Origin: a virus
IMG/VR virus record: IMGVR_UViG_3300021403_000004
Location: 42,871-106,870 of that record
Strand: one strand, 5' to 3'
Length of the DNA: 64,000 nucleotides
The notes beneath the pieces are model-generated. The model was not told where the DNA came from and searched no databases. It worked only from the letters and a program-made list of their open reading frames with translations. Made by a program: the position numbers and the translations under genes. Shown piece by piece: positions 50,639 through 58,009 of this stretch; positions within the stretch are counted from its first letter, which is position 1; each line of letters opens with the position of its first letter.

Positions 50639-50704
50639 CAGGGCTGTCACGCCCCCGGCTCGCTAGCAACGAGTGCCTGGCCCCGCCAGGTTCGCCTTCC
50701 ATGG

Positions 50705-50778
50705 TACCCCAGGCGGGATTCGAACCCGCAGCATCGCCGGATCTGAACCGGAGTGGTCGGCCAGTTGCCTACCGGGGC
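50705..50778 (-). tRNA. tRNA with Leu anticodon CAG, short variable loop
   Basis: Acceptor GCCCCGG/CTGGGGT; stem (T)CCGG/CCGG(C), loop TTCAGAT; T arm GCGGG-TTCGAAT-CCCGC. A type I body, unlike normal bacterial tRNA-Leu. Shares its D region with the 51485-51558 tRNA. Confidence 0.75.
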
Positions 50779-50782
50779 ATGG

Positions 50783-50855
50783 AGTAGATGACGGGACTCG
50801 AACCCGCAACCATTACCTTGGCAAGGTAATACGCTACCAATTGCGCCACATCTAC
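50783..50855 (-). tRNA. tRNA-Gly(GCC)
   Basis: Acceptor GTAGATG/CATCTAC; loop TTGCCAA. Confidence 0.9.
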
Positions 50856-50859
50856 GCAG

Positions 50860-50930
50860 AGCGAGCGACGGGAATCGGACCCGCGCCTCGACCTTGGGAA
50901 GGTCACGTGCTGCCATTGCACCACGCTCGC
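50860..50930 (-). tRNA. tRNA-Gly(CCC)
   Basis: Acceptor GCGAGCG/CGCTCGC; loop TTCCCAA; T loop TCCGATT. Confidence 0.85.
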
Positions 50931-51026
50931 ATGACAGGAACGGGCAGCTAATCCGCCGGGATTCCGGAACTCCCGATTGCGCCGCTTCCGCCGGTAAGAG
51001 CCTTTGCGCTAGCGCTTTTCCTGCCG

Positions 51027-51100
51027 AGCCTGACGCCGGATTCGAACCGGCGACCCTCGCCTTACCACGGCGATGCTCTCACCACTGGAGCTAGTCAGGC
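51027..51100 (-). tRNA. tRNA-Thr(GGT)
   Basis: Acceptor GCCTGAC/GTCAGGC; loop GTGGTAA; T arm GCCGG-TTCGAAT-CCGGC. Confidence 0.9.
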
Positions 51101-51102
51101 AG

Positions 51103-51170
51103 AGCCGCGATCCGGTGCCGGCCCGGACCTGCTTCCTTACAAGGGAAGCGTCACAGCCGTGTGCCGCGGC
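51103..51170 (-). tRNA. tRNA-Thr(TGT), T loop non-canonical
   Basis: Acceptor GCCGCGG/TCGCGGC; loop CTTGTAA, stem CTTCC/GGAAG. T stem TCCGG/CCGGA closes a GCCGGCA loop without TTC, as in 50205-50273. Confidence 0.7.
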
Positions 51171-51174
51171 ATTG

Positions 51175-51247
51175 CTGTCCGCCCAGGACTCGAACCTGGA
51201 ATCGCCGGGACCAAAACCCGGAGAGCTGCCTGTTGCCCTAGCGGACA
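51175..51247 (-). tRNA. tRNA-Gln(TTG)
   Basis: Acceptor TGTCCGC/GCGGACA; stem CCGGG/CCCGG, loop TTTTGGT. Confidence 0.9.
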
Positions 51248-51322
51248 CTGCTGCTGCCATTATCACGTTGACAGGTCTCCCTGCTTTCGGGGTCGTTCTA
51301 GGCAGCTTCATGACTGTCCCCG

Positions 51323-51403
51323 TGCGCGAGGCGGGAATCGAACCCGCAAGACCGAGGTCGCTGCCTCCTCAAGGCAGTGCGTTTACCGTTTCACCACTCA
51401 CGC
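51323..51403 (-). tRNA. tRNA-Leu(GAG)
   Basis: Acceptor GCGTGAG/CTCGCGC; loop TTGAGGA on CTGCC/GGCAG; long variable arm, normal type II Leu. Confidence 0.9.
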
Positions 51404-51407
51404 AAGG

Positions 51408-51478
51408 CTTCCCTTCAAGGACTCGAACCTCAATCGCCAGAGTCAGATTCTGGCATCCTGCCATTAGACGAAAGGGAA
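51408..51478 (-). tRNA. tRNA-Gln(CTG)
   Basis: Acceptor TTCCCTT/AAGGGAA; loop ATCTGAC on CCAGA/TCTGG. Confidence 0.9.
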
Positions 51479-51484
51479 TTAAAG

Positions 51485-51558
51485 TGCGCAGCCCGGGATT
51501 CGAACCCGGAGCATCACTGGTTTTGGGCCAGCGTGGTCGGCCAGTTGCCTAGCCGCGC
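51485..51558 (-). tRNA. tRNA with Leu anticodon position CAA, short variable loop, C33
   Basis: Acceptor GCGCGGC/GCTGCGC; stem GCTGG/CCAGT, loop CCCAAAA. The D and variable regions match 50705-50778. Confidence 0.7.
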
Positions 51559-51650
51559 AGGAGCAGCAGTTTCATGCTCCCGGTACTTCAGGACTGATCG
51601 GGCCCTGGTTGCCGGGACGAGCAGTGCCCCCGCTGCCGGGCATGCCTGCG

Positions 51651-51724
51651 TGCGCCGCGAGGGACTTGAACCCCCAACTCCCGACTTAAGAGGACGGTAC
51701 TCTAACCAGTTGAGTTAGCGGCAC
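51651..51724 (-). tRNA. tRNA-Lys(CTT)
   Basis: Acceptor GTGCCGC/GCGGCGC; loop CTCTTAA; T loop TTCAAGT. Confidence 0.85.
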
Positions 51725-51830
51725 GTAGTTGTTGCACATATTCACGTCTTGCATCTTTACAGTCATCACATTTTGGCGGCCCACAAAGGGCTGCGGTCCC
51801 CTTGCAGTCCCGCAGTGGCCTCGCGAGCAG

Positions 51831-51899
51831 AGCCTGACCTCAGAATCGGACTGAGCGATCTTCCCGTACGAAGGGACGACGTGACCCAGCACGTCAGGC
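51831..51899 (-). tRNA. tRNA-Thr(CGT)
   Basis: Acceptor GCCTGAC/GTCAGGC, identical to Thr(GGT); loop TTCGTAC; T arm CTCAG-TCCGATT-CTGAG. The D stem is weak. Confidence 0.75.
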
Positions 51900-51950
51900 A
51901 TGAAGCTCGTCCCGGTTGGGCGCGCGATGGCTTATTGAGGACGAGCTCCG

Positions 51951-52021
51951 AAGGGCAGGCGGGAATCGAACCCGCATCTTCTGCTTGGAAGGCAGAGGGC
52001 CTGCCATTAACTGACTGCCCC
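51951..52021 (-). tRNA. tRNA-Gly(TCC)
   Basis: Acceptor GGGGCAG/CTGCCCT; loop CTTCCAA on TCTGC/GCAGA. Confidence 0.9.
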
Positions 52022-52109
52022 GTAAAAAGCGACCGGACTGCACCCGCAAAACGGTGCGGAAGCCAGGACTGCTTGCAGTTGCGACTTATCTCCTTTGCAG
52101 TCCAGCCGG

Positions 52110-52183
52110 TGCCTGCTCCCTGGATCGAACAGGGGGCCTCTGCATTTTCAGTGCAACGCTCATTCCGACTGAGCTAAGCAGGC
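52110..52183 (-). tRNA. tRNA-Phe(GAA)
   Basis: Acceptor GCCTGCT/AGCAGGC; loop CTGAAAA; T arm CCCTG-TTCGATC-CAGGG. Confidence 0.9.
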
Positions 52184-52410
52184 ATGCGGGCGCTGTTTTT
52201 CCGCGGCGCCTAGAAGGCCGCGCCCGGTCTTGCGTCCCTCCCTCCGGAGGGAACCGCTTTCCCGCTGGTGTGCTGTTACGCCAGGGCAGTGCGCCGTTTG
52301 CCTTCCCGCCCGCCAGCGTCTGCACTGTCACCGCGCAGGCCCTCAGACAAGAAGCGGCATGACCGCGCTCTTTCAAGGATGGCTGCCTTTAAGCCCACCT
52401 TCCAGCCGGG
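52184..52410. other. Gap in the tRNA array
   Basis: No tRNA or gene that I can support. CGGCGC and GGCGCC ends near 52200-52300 could be acceptor remnants of a lost tRNA. Confidence 0.2.
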
Positions 52411-52483
52411 TCGGGTACCCCTGAGTCGAACAGGGTGCTTCCTGCTCCCAAAGCAGGCGGGTTAACCGTCTCCCTCGTACCCG
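52411..52483 (-). tRNA. tRNA-Pro(TGG)
   Basis: Acceptor CGGGTAC/GTACCCG; loop TTTGGGA on CCTGC/GCAGG. Confidence 0.9.
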
Positions 52484-52521
52484 TCATGCCTTAGCCAGGC
52501 CTTTCAGCCCATGAAGCCGAG

Positions 52522-52593
52522 TCGGGCACCCCTGAATCGAACAGGGTCTCTCCTGCATCCCGAGCAGGCAGATTGCCATCTTCCCCGTACCCG
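52522..52593 (-). tRNA. tRNA-Pro(GGG), C33
   Basis: Acceptor CGGGTAC/GTGCCCG; stem CCTGC/GCAGG with loop TCGGGAT. Sequence close to the TGG isoacceptor. Confidence 0.7.
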
Positions 52594-52597
52594 AAAG

Positions 52598-52669
52598 TCA
52601 GCCCCCCGGGAGTCGAACCCGGTTTCTCCTCGATCCGAACGAGGCAGATTACCGTCTTCCTCGAAGCTG
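52598..52669 (-). tRNA. tRNA-Pro(CGG)
   Basis: Acceptor CAGCTTC/GGGGCTG; loop TTCGGAT on CCTCG/CGAGG. Confidence 0.85.
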
Positions 52670-52675
52670 GCGACG

Positions 52676-52747
52676 TGGAGACTGAGGGAATCGAACCCTC
52701 TGCGTCAACGCTTGCAAAGCGCGACCGCTGCCTTAGCTGTAATCCCC
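52676..52747 (-). tRNA. tRNA-Ala(TGC)
   Basis: Acceptor GGGGATT/AGTCTCC; loop TTTGCAA. Confidence 0.85.
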
Positions 52748-52752
52748 GTGCG

Positions 52753-52825
52753 TGGAACCTGCGAGGCTTGAACTCGCGACCTCGTGCGTGCCACGCACGT
52801 GCTCTCCCAGCTGAGCTAAGGCCCC
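52753..52825 (-). tRNA. tRNA-Ala(GGC)
   Basis: Acceptor GGGGCCT/AGGTTCC; loop GTGGCAC on CGTGC/GCACG. Confidence 0.9.
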
Positions 52826-52934
52826 ATCTGCCCAGGCGGGCCCGGTCGAGCAGGCGCATGCGCGCCCTCCCGCGGTCCCTGGGCAATGCTCACCACTGTT
52901 GAGTTCTCAAGTAAGCCCCCGTCATGCGGGGAAG

Positions 52935-53006
52935 CTGGCCGCCGAGGAATCGAACCCCGACCAAGAGGTTTGGAAGCTCTTGTGCTTGCCGTTACACCAG
53001 CAGCCA
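52935..53006 (-). tRNA. tRNA-Trp(CCA)
   Basis: Acceptor TGGCTGC/GCGGCCA; loop TTCCAAA on AGAGC/CCTCT (last pair C-C). First tRNA after the promoter at 53031-53059. Confidence 0.75.
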
Positions 53007-53030
53007 CTGTCGTTGTGCCTTGTGCTCTTT

Positions 53031-53059
53031 ACACTAGCTCAGGCCTGCCCCTGTGGCAA
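53031..53059 (-). promoter_or_regulatory. Promoter of the tRNA array
   Basis: On the minus strand TTGCCA, a 17-base spacer, then TAGTGT, ending 24 bases before tRNA-Trp. Confidence 0.65.
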
Positions 53060-53116
53060 GCTCTTTTTAGACTGTATCAGACTTCCCTCTGCTTGTCCAC
53101 CCGGCAGGAGCGCGGT

Positions 53117-53146
53117 GGGGCCCTCGCCTACCCTGGCGAGGGCCCC
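53117..53146 (-). terminator. 12-bp GC-rich hairpin
   Basis: GGGGCCCTCGCC pairs with GGCGAGGGCCCC around a 6-base loop. No T run. It separates the outermost tRNA from the rest of the array; it may be an attenuator or RNA-processing site. Confidence 0.55.
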
Positions 53147-53185
53147 GGTTCGCGTTGCCATGTGTTTGCCGTTACACCACAGCGC

Positions 53186-53254
53186 ATTCGCGCTGGAGGG
53201 AGTCGAACCCTCATCCTCGCACTATTGAGGTGCACGCTGGTTTCCGCTGGCACG
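53186..53254 (-). tRNA. tRNA-like with anticodon CAA
   Basis: Loop CTCAATA on TGCAC/GTGCG and T arm GAGGG-TTCGACT-CCCTC. Only five acceptor pairs, and the D loop lacks GG. Confidence 0.55.
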
Positions 53255-53324
53255 CTGCCCTGCGGCTCTTGCTAGGTGAGTGACGGCGCCCTGCCATTAG
53301 GCCATGTCCCGGTGTACTGGACGG

Positions 53325-53384
53325 GACAGCGGGAATCGAACCCGCACGTCCGGCACGCAAGTGCGCAATGCGATCGTGCCCGGA
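53325..53384 (-). other. tRNA remnant at the array edge
   Basis: T arm GCGGG-TTCGATT-CCCGC with 3' TGTCCCG survives, but 5' CGGGCAC pairs only partly and no anticodon loop is visible. The 23 bases near 53160-53182 also look like the 5' half of a lost tRNA. Confidence 0.35.
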
Positions 53385-53490
53385 GGGGAAGAAGCTGAAG
53401 CTGCAGCAATACGACGAAGACGATGCTGGCCAGCCACGCGATGGGCCGGGCGGACAAGGAAGCTGAAGCTGCGCTGTGTCCGTTAGCGTA

Positions 53491-53892
53491 TCACGGTTTC
53501 ACACCGGACTGGCACTGTCCGGTGCCCGCCTCCGGGACCGCATGCTGGACGTACTGGACGAGTGCCTCCCGGAGCACGTCACTGAACGACATCCCGTGCG
53601 CCCTCGCATGAGCGCGCACTGCCTCCACGAGCAGCGAGTCAAGCCGGGCAGAGACTACCTGGTCAAGCTTGCGTGACGCGCCGCGCTGCCCTGAGCCTTC
53701 CATGACCATCCCGGAAGCTGGCCTGCCTTCCTGCGCAAGCGCGTGCCCGCGATCAGGGCTGACCCACACACGATCAACGACCAGGACTGACCCGGCCGCG
53801 CGCAGCTTGTCGTCCACCATCTCCGCCACCTCCGTCATTGACAGGTGCTCCGGCGCCAGCAAGCGCACGTTCACGAGGACGTACTGGCTCAT
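53491..53892 (-). CDS. Ribbon-helix-helix protein
   Basis: From ATG 53892, an N-terminal alpha-beta part (MSQYVLVNVRLLAPEHLSMT) and a C-terminal MetJ/Arc-type ribbon-helix-helix: DQVVSARLDSLLVEAVRAHA then HGMSFSDVLREALVQYVQHA. Likely a DNA-binding regulator. First gene on the minus strand beyond the tRNA array. Confidence 0.7.
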   Translation of the reverse strand: MSQYVLVNVRLLAPEHLSMTEVAEMVDDKLRAAGSVLVVDRVWVSPDRGHALAQEGRPASGMVMEGSGQRGASRKLDQVVSARLDSLLVEAVRAHARAHGMSFSDVLREALVQYVQHAVPEAGTGQCQSGVKP

Positions 53893-54239
53893 GATGCCTG
53901 CCTTCCCTTCCGGAACTGGCGCCAGCGCCTGCGCGCCTGGTACAGCGGCCAGATCGTGTACCTGGCCACCACGTGCGTCATCCGGTCGCTCAGCAGGTGC
54001 CGCCCGTGCCCGATGTGGATGTGCGGCGCGTGCCCGCGGCCATCCTCCCACCGCGATCCCCACGTGCACGCATACGGCGCCAGGGTGTCCACGCGGCGCT
54101 GCCGGGCCCAGAGGCGGATGATGGCCAGCCACGCCCGGCGCCTGCTTGCGTACACCCGCTTGCGGCCGTGCATCGCCGCCCAGTCACGCGGCCTCGTCCG
54201 GCGGTAGCGGCGCGGCGGCCGACGGCGCCTGCGCGTCAC
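53889..54239 (-). CDS. Arg-rich hypothetical protein
   Basis: Very basic N-terminus; core RVYASRRRAWLAIIRLWARQ and RVDTLAPYACTWGSRWEDGR. GTG 54239 overlaps the Nudix stop, or ATG 54173 (MHGRKRVYAS). The 5' part is duplicated near 54715. Confidence 0.55.
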   Translation of the reverse strand: MTRRRRRPPRRYRRTRPRDWAAMHGRKRVYASRRRAWLAIIRLWARQRRVDTLAPYACTWGSRWEDGRGHAPHIHIGHGRHLLSDRMTHVVARYTIWPLYQARRRWRQFRKGRQAS

Positions 54240-54682
54240 AGCAAGCGCACGCCATCATGATGACGCACTGCCGGGCCTGCAAGGAACCTGTAGGACAAGG
54301 CATCAGTGACCCGTGCCGCAAAGGCTTCACTGCACAGCTCGCTCACCTCACGGGGAGTAGCCCACAAGAACGCCGTGACCTCATCATTGAGCGTGAGCGT
54401 CCCGCCTGCCGGCGCGCACCGGAAGACCAGGGTCACCACCGTGCGCTGCATGTTCTTGTAAACGCCCGCCAGCACGCGCAGCCGGACTTCCAGGCCTGTC
54501 TCCTCCCTGACTTCACGCCGCAGGCCCGTGATAAGGTCCTCGTCGCGTTCCAGGCCGCCACCGGGCGGTTCCCAGTGCCCGTTATCATGCCGCCGGGTAA
54601 GGAGCACCCGGTCCTGGTCATCCACGATCACGGCGATGACGCCCACCCGGTGGCAGTCCGCGTGCTCCCATGCTGCGCTCAT
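54236..54682 (-). CDS. Nudix hydrolase
   Basis: The Nudix box GX5EX7REUXEEXGU is perfect: GLERDED followed by LITGLRREVREETGL. GVIAVIVDDQDRVLLTRRHD precedes it and FLWATPREVSELC follows. 148 residues, one domain. Hydrolyses a nucleoside diphosphate-linked substrate; could remove damaged nucleotides or process NDP-sugars. Confidence 0.9.
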   Translation of the reverse strand: MSAAWEHADCHRVGVIAVIVDDQDRVLLTRRHDNGHWEPPGGGLERDEDLITGLRREVREETGLEVRLRVLAGVYKNMQRTVVTLVFRCAPAGGTLTLNDEVTAFLWATPREVSELCSEAFAARVTDALSYRFLAGPAVRHHDGVRLL

Positions 54683-54736
54683 CCCCGCCGCCTCTTGCCA
54701 TGCCTGCCCCGCTTGCAGCCGTGCATCGCCGTCCAG

Positions 54737-55063
54737 TCACGCAGCCTCGTCCGGTGGCACCGGCGCAGCGGGCGGCGGCGCTGGCGTGCGCGCATCAGTA
54801 ACAGCCTTCCTCGCATCGGGCTCTTCCGGCGCGTACCCCGCACACAGGGCGTGCACGGCAACGGCCGCACCCGTCGTGACCCCGTCAGCCTTGCGGTCCT
54901 CCGGGGCGATCCCGGCCAGGACCAGCACCAGCACCCGGTCCAGGAGGGGCTCCTCGCACACCGGGCAGTCCTGGCCGGCCATCGGGTGGCTGGCCCTGAT
55001 GGTGAACCGGCGGCCAGTGGCCAGCAGGGGCTTGGCCGTCGCGAAGACGCGCACCGGGATCAC
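54737..55063 (-). CDS. Hypothetical zinc-site protein
   Basis: GTG 55063 by GTGA overlap. CPVCEEPLLDRVLVLVLAG, then an Ala/Pro-rich tail ending PPDEAA, which matches a stretch near 54190 in another frame. Confidence 0.55.
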   Translation of the reverse strand: MIPVRVFATAKPLLATGRRFTIRASHPMAGQDCPVCEEPLLDRVLVLVLAGIAPEDRKADGVTTGAAVAVHALCAGYAPEEPDARKAVTDARTPAPPPAAPVPPDEAA

Positions 55064-55377
55064 GGCCTCTTCCTCCTGTGACGCCCTCGCTGGTCACGCC
55101 GGGCCTTGCTCGGCTTGACGGGAACGTGGCAATACACGCGCCCGGCCCCTTCCGACCACGCGTAATGCGAGTTCTCCATGCCCGGATGACGGAACGCGCG
55201 GTAACAACCGCCATCGCACCGGCACCAGATCTCGCCCATGCCGCCCAGGTATCCCTGGCACGCCGGGCAGCGCCACTCCGTGCAGTTCCCCCAGTGGCAT
55301 GACGCCGTGACGGAATCACTCAAGGAGAAGGGCGGCGTGCACCGGCAGCCGCGGTGCCGCTTCACGCGCTCCTTCAC
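55060..55377 (-). CDS. Cys-rich hypothetical protein
   Basis: 105 residues with CHWGNCTEWRCPACQGYLGG and CRCDGGCYRAFRHPG, up to eight Cys, suggesting two zinc sites. Basic C-terminus. Unknown function. Confidence 0.6.
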   Translation of the reverse strand: MKERVKRHRGCRCTPPFSLSDSVTASCHWGNCTEWRCPACQGYLGGMGEIWCRCDGGCYRAFRHPGMENSHYAWSEGAGRVYCHVPVKPSKARRDQRGRHRRKRP

Positions 55378-55379
55378 GA

Positions 55380-55832
55380 CTACCTTAGCTCCTGAGCGCT
55401 CAGCCGCCGGGCGCGCAAGCCCGGCTTAGCCTGCAGCGCCTGCCCGATCAGGAGCCGGCACTGCTCCTCAACGTACGCCGTCGTGCGGACGACGCCGCGC
55501 TCTTCCAGGACATGCCAGGCGGGCCAGCGCTCGCACCCCGGCAGCCCGGGATCGGGCGCATCCCCGCAATGCGCGCAGTCAAAGCCCAGCCACCAGGCAT
55601 CGTCAGCGCCGCCCTTGCCGCAATGCAGGTCCGGCTGGGCGAAGGTAAGGCCACCGTGCACGCTCGCGTCCACGTCATCGTAATCCCGGCCATGCCACGG
55701 GTGCCCCGGAGGGACGCGCACGTACCCGCACCGGTACCCCATCAGGTTGGACGTCACCTCCCATTCAAGGCCCTCATGAACGCCCTTGGCAAGAAGCAGT
55801 TCCGGGTGAGCTACCGACACCGGATTGCACAC
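55380..55832 (-). CDS. Conserved actinophage protein
   Basis: From GTG 55832 behind GGGAGG: LEWEVTSNLMGYRCGYVRVP, PGHPWHGRDYDDVDASVHGG, then DDAWWLGFDCAHCGDAPD. The GYVRVP.GHPWHG core recurs in many actinophages. Unknown function. Confidence 0.65.
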   Translation of the reverse strand: MCNPVSVAHPELLLAKGVHEGLEWEVTSNLMGYRCGYVRVPPGHPWHGRDYDDVDASVHGGLTFAQPDLHCGKGGADDAWWLGFDCAHCGDAPDPGLPGCERWPAWHVLEERGVVRTTAYVEEQCRLLIGQALQAKPGLRARRLSAQELR

Positions 55833-55865
55833 GGCCCCTCCCTTCCCACTGCAGCAATACCACCT

Positions 55866-56000
55866 TGGCTGGCTGGCTGGCGACCTGCGGCTGCGAGCTG
55901 TTCTCCGTTGACTAGCTGATAATGGCTGGCTGATGACCTTTGGCTGCACTGATTCCATGGCTGGCTGGCGGCCTGCGACTACGCAGTTACCGGGAACTGG
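55866..56000. repeat. TGGCTGGCTG repeat copies
   Basis: Copies of the terminase-type unit at about 55870, 55923 and 55958; the last two are 35 bp apart, the same period as at 43251-43495. Located in the gap between two minus-strand genes. Confidence 0.75.
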
Positions 56001-56759
56001 CTACCCGAGCACGTACCCTAGCAGCGCGTCGCCTGCCTGCCGGTCCTGCACGACGAGCGCGTTAGCCTGCTCGCGAGCGAACTTCACCGCGTGCAGGACC
56101 TCCGTCGCCCTGGCGCGCATGGCCTGGATGTCCTTGGCAGGCAGCTGCCCGGAGAACCGCACCGTCGTCCAGTATCCCTCAATGACGTCACTCTCGTAGG
56201 TGCGCACCTGCGCCGGGTGCTCCGGGGTAGCCTCGTACAGGACCTGCACCTGCGGGACCTTCTTGGTGCGCTCGGCCTGCCGGGGCGCGGACTTCCAGAC
56301 GCCCGCCTGGAGTGCCGGGCCGGCGTCGCTCCACTCCTGCGCCGGGTCCAGCTCCGGCAGCCGCTCGATCAACTGCGTGATGAGCTGGCCGAGCTGCGCC
56401 TCCAGGAACAGCAGGTACCCGGCCGGGACATCACGCACCAAGACGGTGCCGTCCTTGAGCGTGATGTCGGCGCGGGCACTGCAGTTGGCGTACTCGCGGG
56501 TGAACTTCAGGTCTAGCAGCCGGGTCAGGTGCTCCCGGGCACTGTCGACCAGTTCTCGCGCGGTGATCTGCACCTTGCGGTTCTGCGGCGGGAGCTGATC
56601 GCCCTCGTCACCGCGCCGCGACTCATACGTCCGGGAAATGCCCGTCAGCGGGTCGTTGTCGCCGCCGATGGCGAGCACGTGCCGGATCTTGGCCAGGTGC
56701 TGGTCAGTGTCGGCCACCACCCCGCGCTCAATGGCTATCACCTGGTGCAATGCGGTCAT
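56001..56759 (-). CDS. Conserved actinobacterial phage protein
   Basis: 252 residues from ATG 56759: IAIERGVVADTDQHLAKIRH, the ISRTYESRRGDEGDQLPPQN segment and a C-terminal ARATEVLHAVKFAREQANAL. This resembles a family of uncharacterised actinobacterial and phage proteins. No catalytic motif. Confidence 0.65.
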   Translation of the reverse strand: MTALHQVIAIERGVVADTDQHLAKIRHVLAIGGDNDPLTGISRTYESRRGDEGDQLPPQNRKVQITARELVDSAREHLTRLLDLKFTREYANCSARADITLKDGTVLVRDVPAGYLLFLEAQLGQLITQLIERLPELDPAQEWSDAGPALQAGVWKSAPRQAERTKKVPQVQVLYEATPEHPAQVRTYESDVIEGYWTTVRFSGQLPAKDIQAMRARATEVLHAVKFAREQANALVVQDRQAGDALLGYVLG

Positions 56760-57028
56760 GACGGCTCCTTCGTGAGGCCTCGCCGGGCTTGATCTGATTG
56801 GCTCGCTGTCGCGGTGTGGCTGCGGGCTTAACGGATTGACCGGCTGTGACCAGCCGGGCAGCACGAGGCAGGACCGGGTCAGGGGCGGGGTCGGACCATC
56901 CCCGGTCCTGCACTGTCATCGTACCGTAATGCAAGACCGGGAGATACCGCAACAAGTTTCAGGCCCGGAAGTCACGTGCGCAAGCACATCAACGGTGGCT
57001 GGCTGTCCTGGCTTGGCTGCGTGCCTGG
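56760..57028. other. Gap with promoter-like and repeat elements
   Basis: Minus-strand TTGCGG, 18 bases, TACGGT near 56930-56955 could drive the 56759 gene. A TGGCTGGCTG repeat copy starts at 56996. No gene is seen. Confidence 0.4.
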
Positions 57029-57841
57029 TTAAGCCAGGCCTGGAATGACCGCGACCGCCATGTCCTCAGCAATCTCAGCCGGGTTCACCACGTCCTCGAA
57101 ATAATACGGGTGCACCCACGGATGTGCCTCAGCGACCTCAGCGTACTGCTGATAAGCAGCCTTGCCGCCGCCGCCCGCCTCACCGATGATGCAGATCGCC
57201 CACACCTCGTCCCACTCACCGTGCGAGCCGTAGCCCTTCGGGCTGAGGGTGGCCTGCTCCAGGTACTGCCGGAACTCCTCAGCATCGCTGAGCGCGCCAT
57301 CGGTGAGCACCACGCGCGCGCGCACCGGGCGGTCAGCCCGCGGCGTGTCATAGAACTCGCCCTTGTGCTTAGCGTCACCCAGGTAGTGCGCGTCCCCGGC
57401 CTCGATAGCCTCCATGATCCGGGTGCCGCCTGCCACCGGGTGCGGCGCGCCCCTGAAGTACTTAGCGCGAAAGTCCGTCATCTTCCGGTCGAAGTTGGAA
57501 GAGTTCAGGTCCCCGTCATCACTGCCTTTGCCGGTGGGCAGGAAGACGTTGCTGAACGCGTAACGGTACACGCCGCCATGGTCGTCATCGCCGGCGGCCT
57601 GCTCGTCCGCGGCTTGGCTGTCCAGCGCCTCGAACGGGACGATAAGCTGCCGGAGTGCCTCAACCTGGACGTCCCAGGTGCACACGCTTGGCTTGCTGTC
57701 CCAGGGCCAGCCCTCTGATTCTGAGCAGTCATCATAAACTTCTGGCTCAGCTTCAGACTCCATCGGCAGGAGCTGGACGATCTCCTCGCGCCTGGTCCGG
57801 GCCGGGCCGCCCGTCGGGGTCTCCGTGCGAACGATCTGCAT
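57029..57841 (-). CDS. VWA-like protein
   Basis: 270 residues. An acidic N-terminal part is followed by PVAGGTRIMEAIEAGDAHYL and ARVVLTDGALSDAEEFRQYL, the second halves of a VWA fold; the first MIDAS motif is not clearly DxSxS. AICIIGEAGGGGKAAYQQYA follows. Possibly metal-independent. Second VWA-type gene in the window. Confidence 0.6.
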   Translation of the reverse strand: MQIVRTETPTGGPARTRREEIVQLLPMESEAEPEVYDDCSESEGWPWDSKPSVCTWDVQVEALRQLIVPFEALDSQAADEQAAGDDDHGGVYRYAFSNVFLPTGKGSDDGDLNSSNFDRKMTDFRAKYFRGAPHPVAGGTRIMEAIEAGDAHYLGDAKHKGEFYDTPRADRPVRARVVLTDGALSDAEEFRQYLEQATLSPKGYGSHGEWDEVWAICIIGEAGGGGKAAYQQYAEVAEAHPWVHPYYFEDVVNPAEIAEDMAVAVIPGLA

Positions 57842-57868
57842 CGGTTTCTTCTTTCTGTGAGGTGCTCG

Positions 57869-58009
57869 TCACCATACCTTAACAGACTCAGAGATACCTA
57901 ACTCGCCTAGGCAGTCGATGACGGCCTCCACGACGATGATGACCGCCACGATCACCGCGGCTGCCAGGAACATGTACTGGAAGGGGGCCAGCGGGCCGGT
58001 GAAGATCAC
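57869..58009 (-). CDS. Small membrane protein (46 aa)
   Basis: GTG 58009 overlaps the upstream stop. A single hydrophobic helix FLAAAVIVAVIIVVEAVIDC with a short tail. Unknown role. Confidence 0.55.
   Translation of the reverse strand: MIFTGPLAPFQYMFLAAAVIVAVIIVVEAVIDCLGELGISESVKVW

Noticed and set aside
50937-51026. Additional tRNA between Gly(CCC) and Thr(GGT)
   Set aside because: Some acceptor-like pairing, but no anticodon or T arm could be built.
52022-52109. Additional tRNA before Phe
   Set aside because: A GACTGCA/TGCAGTC pairing exists, but T and anticodon arms do not fit.
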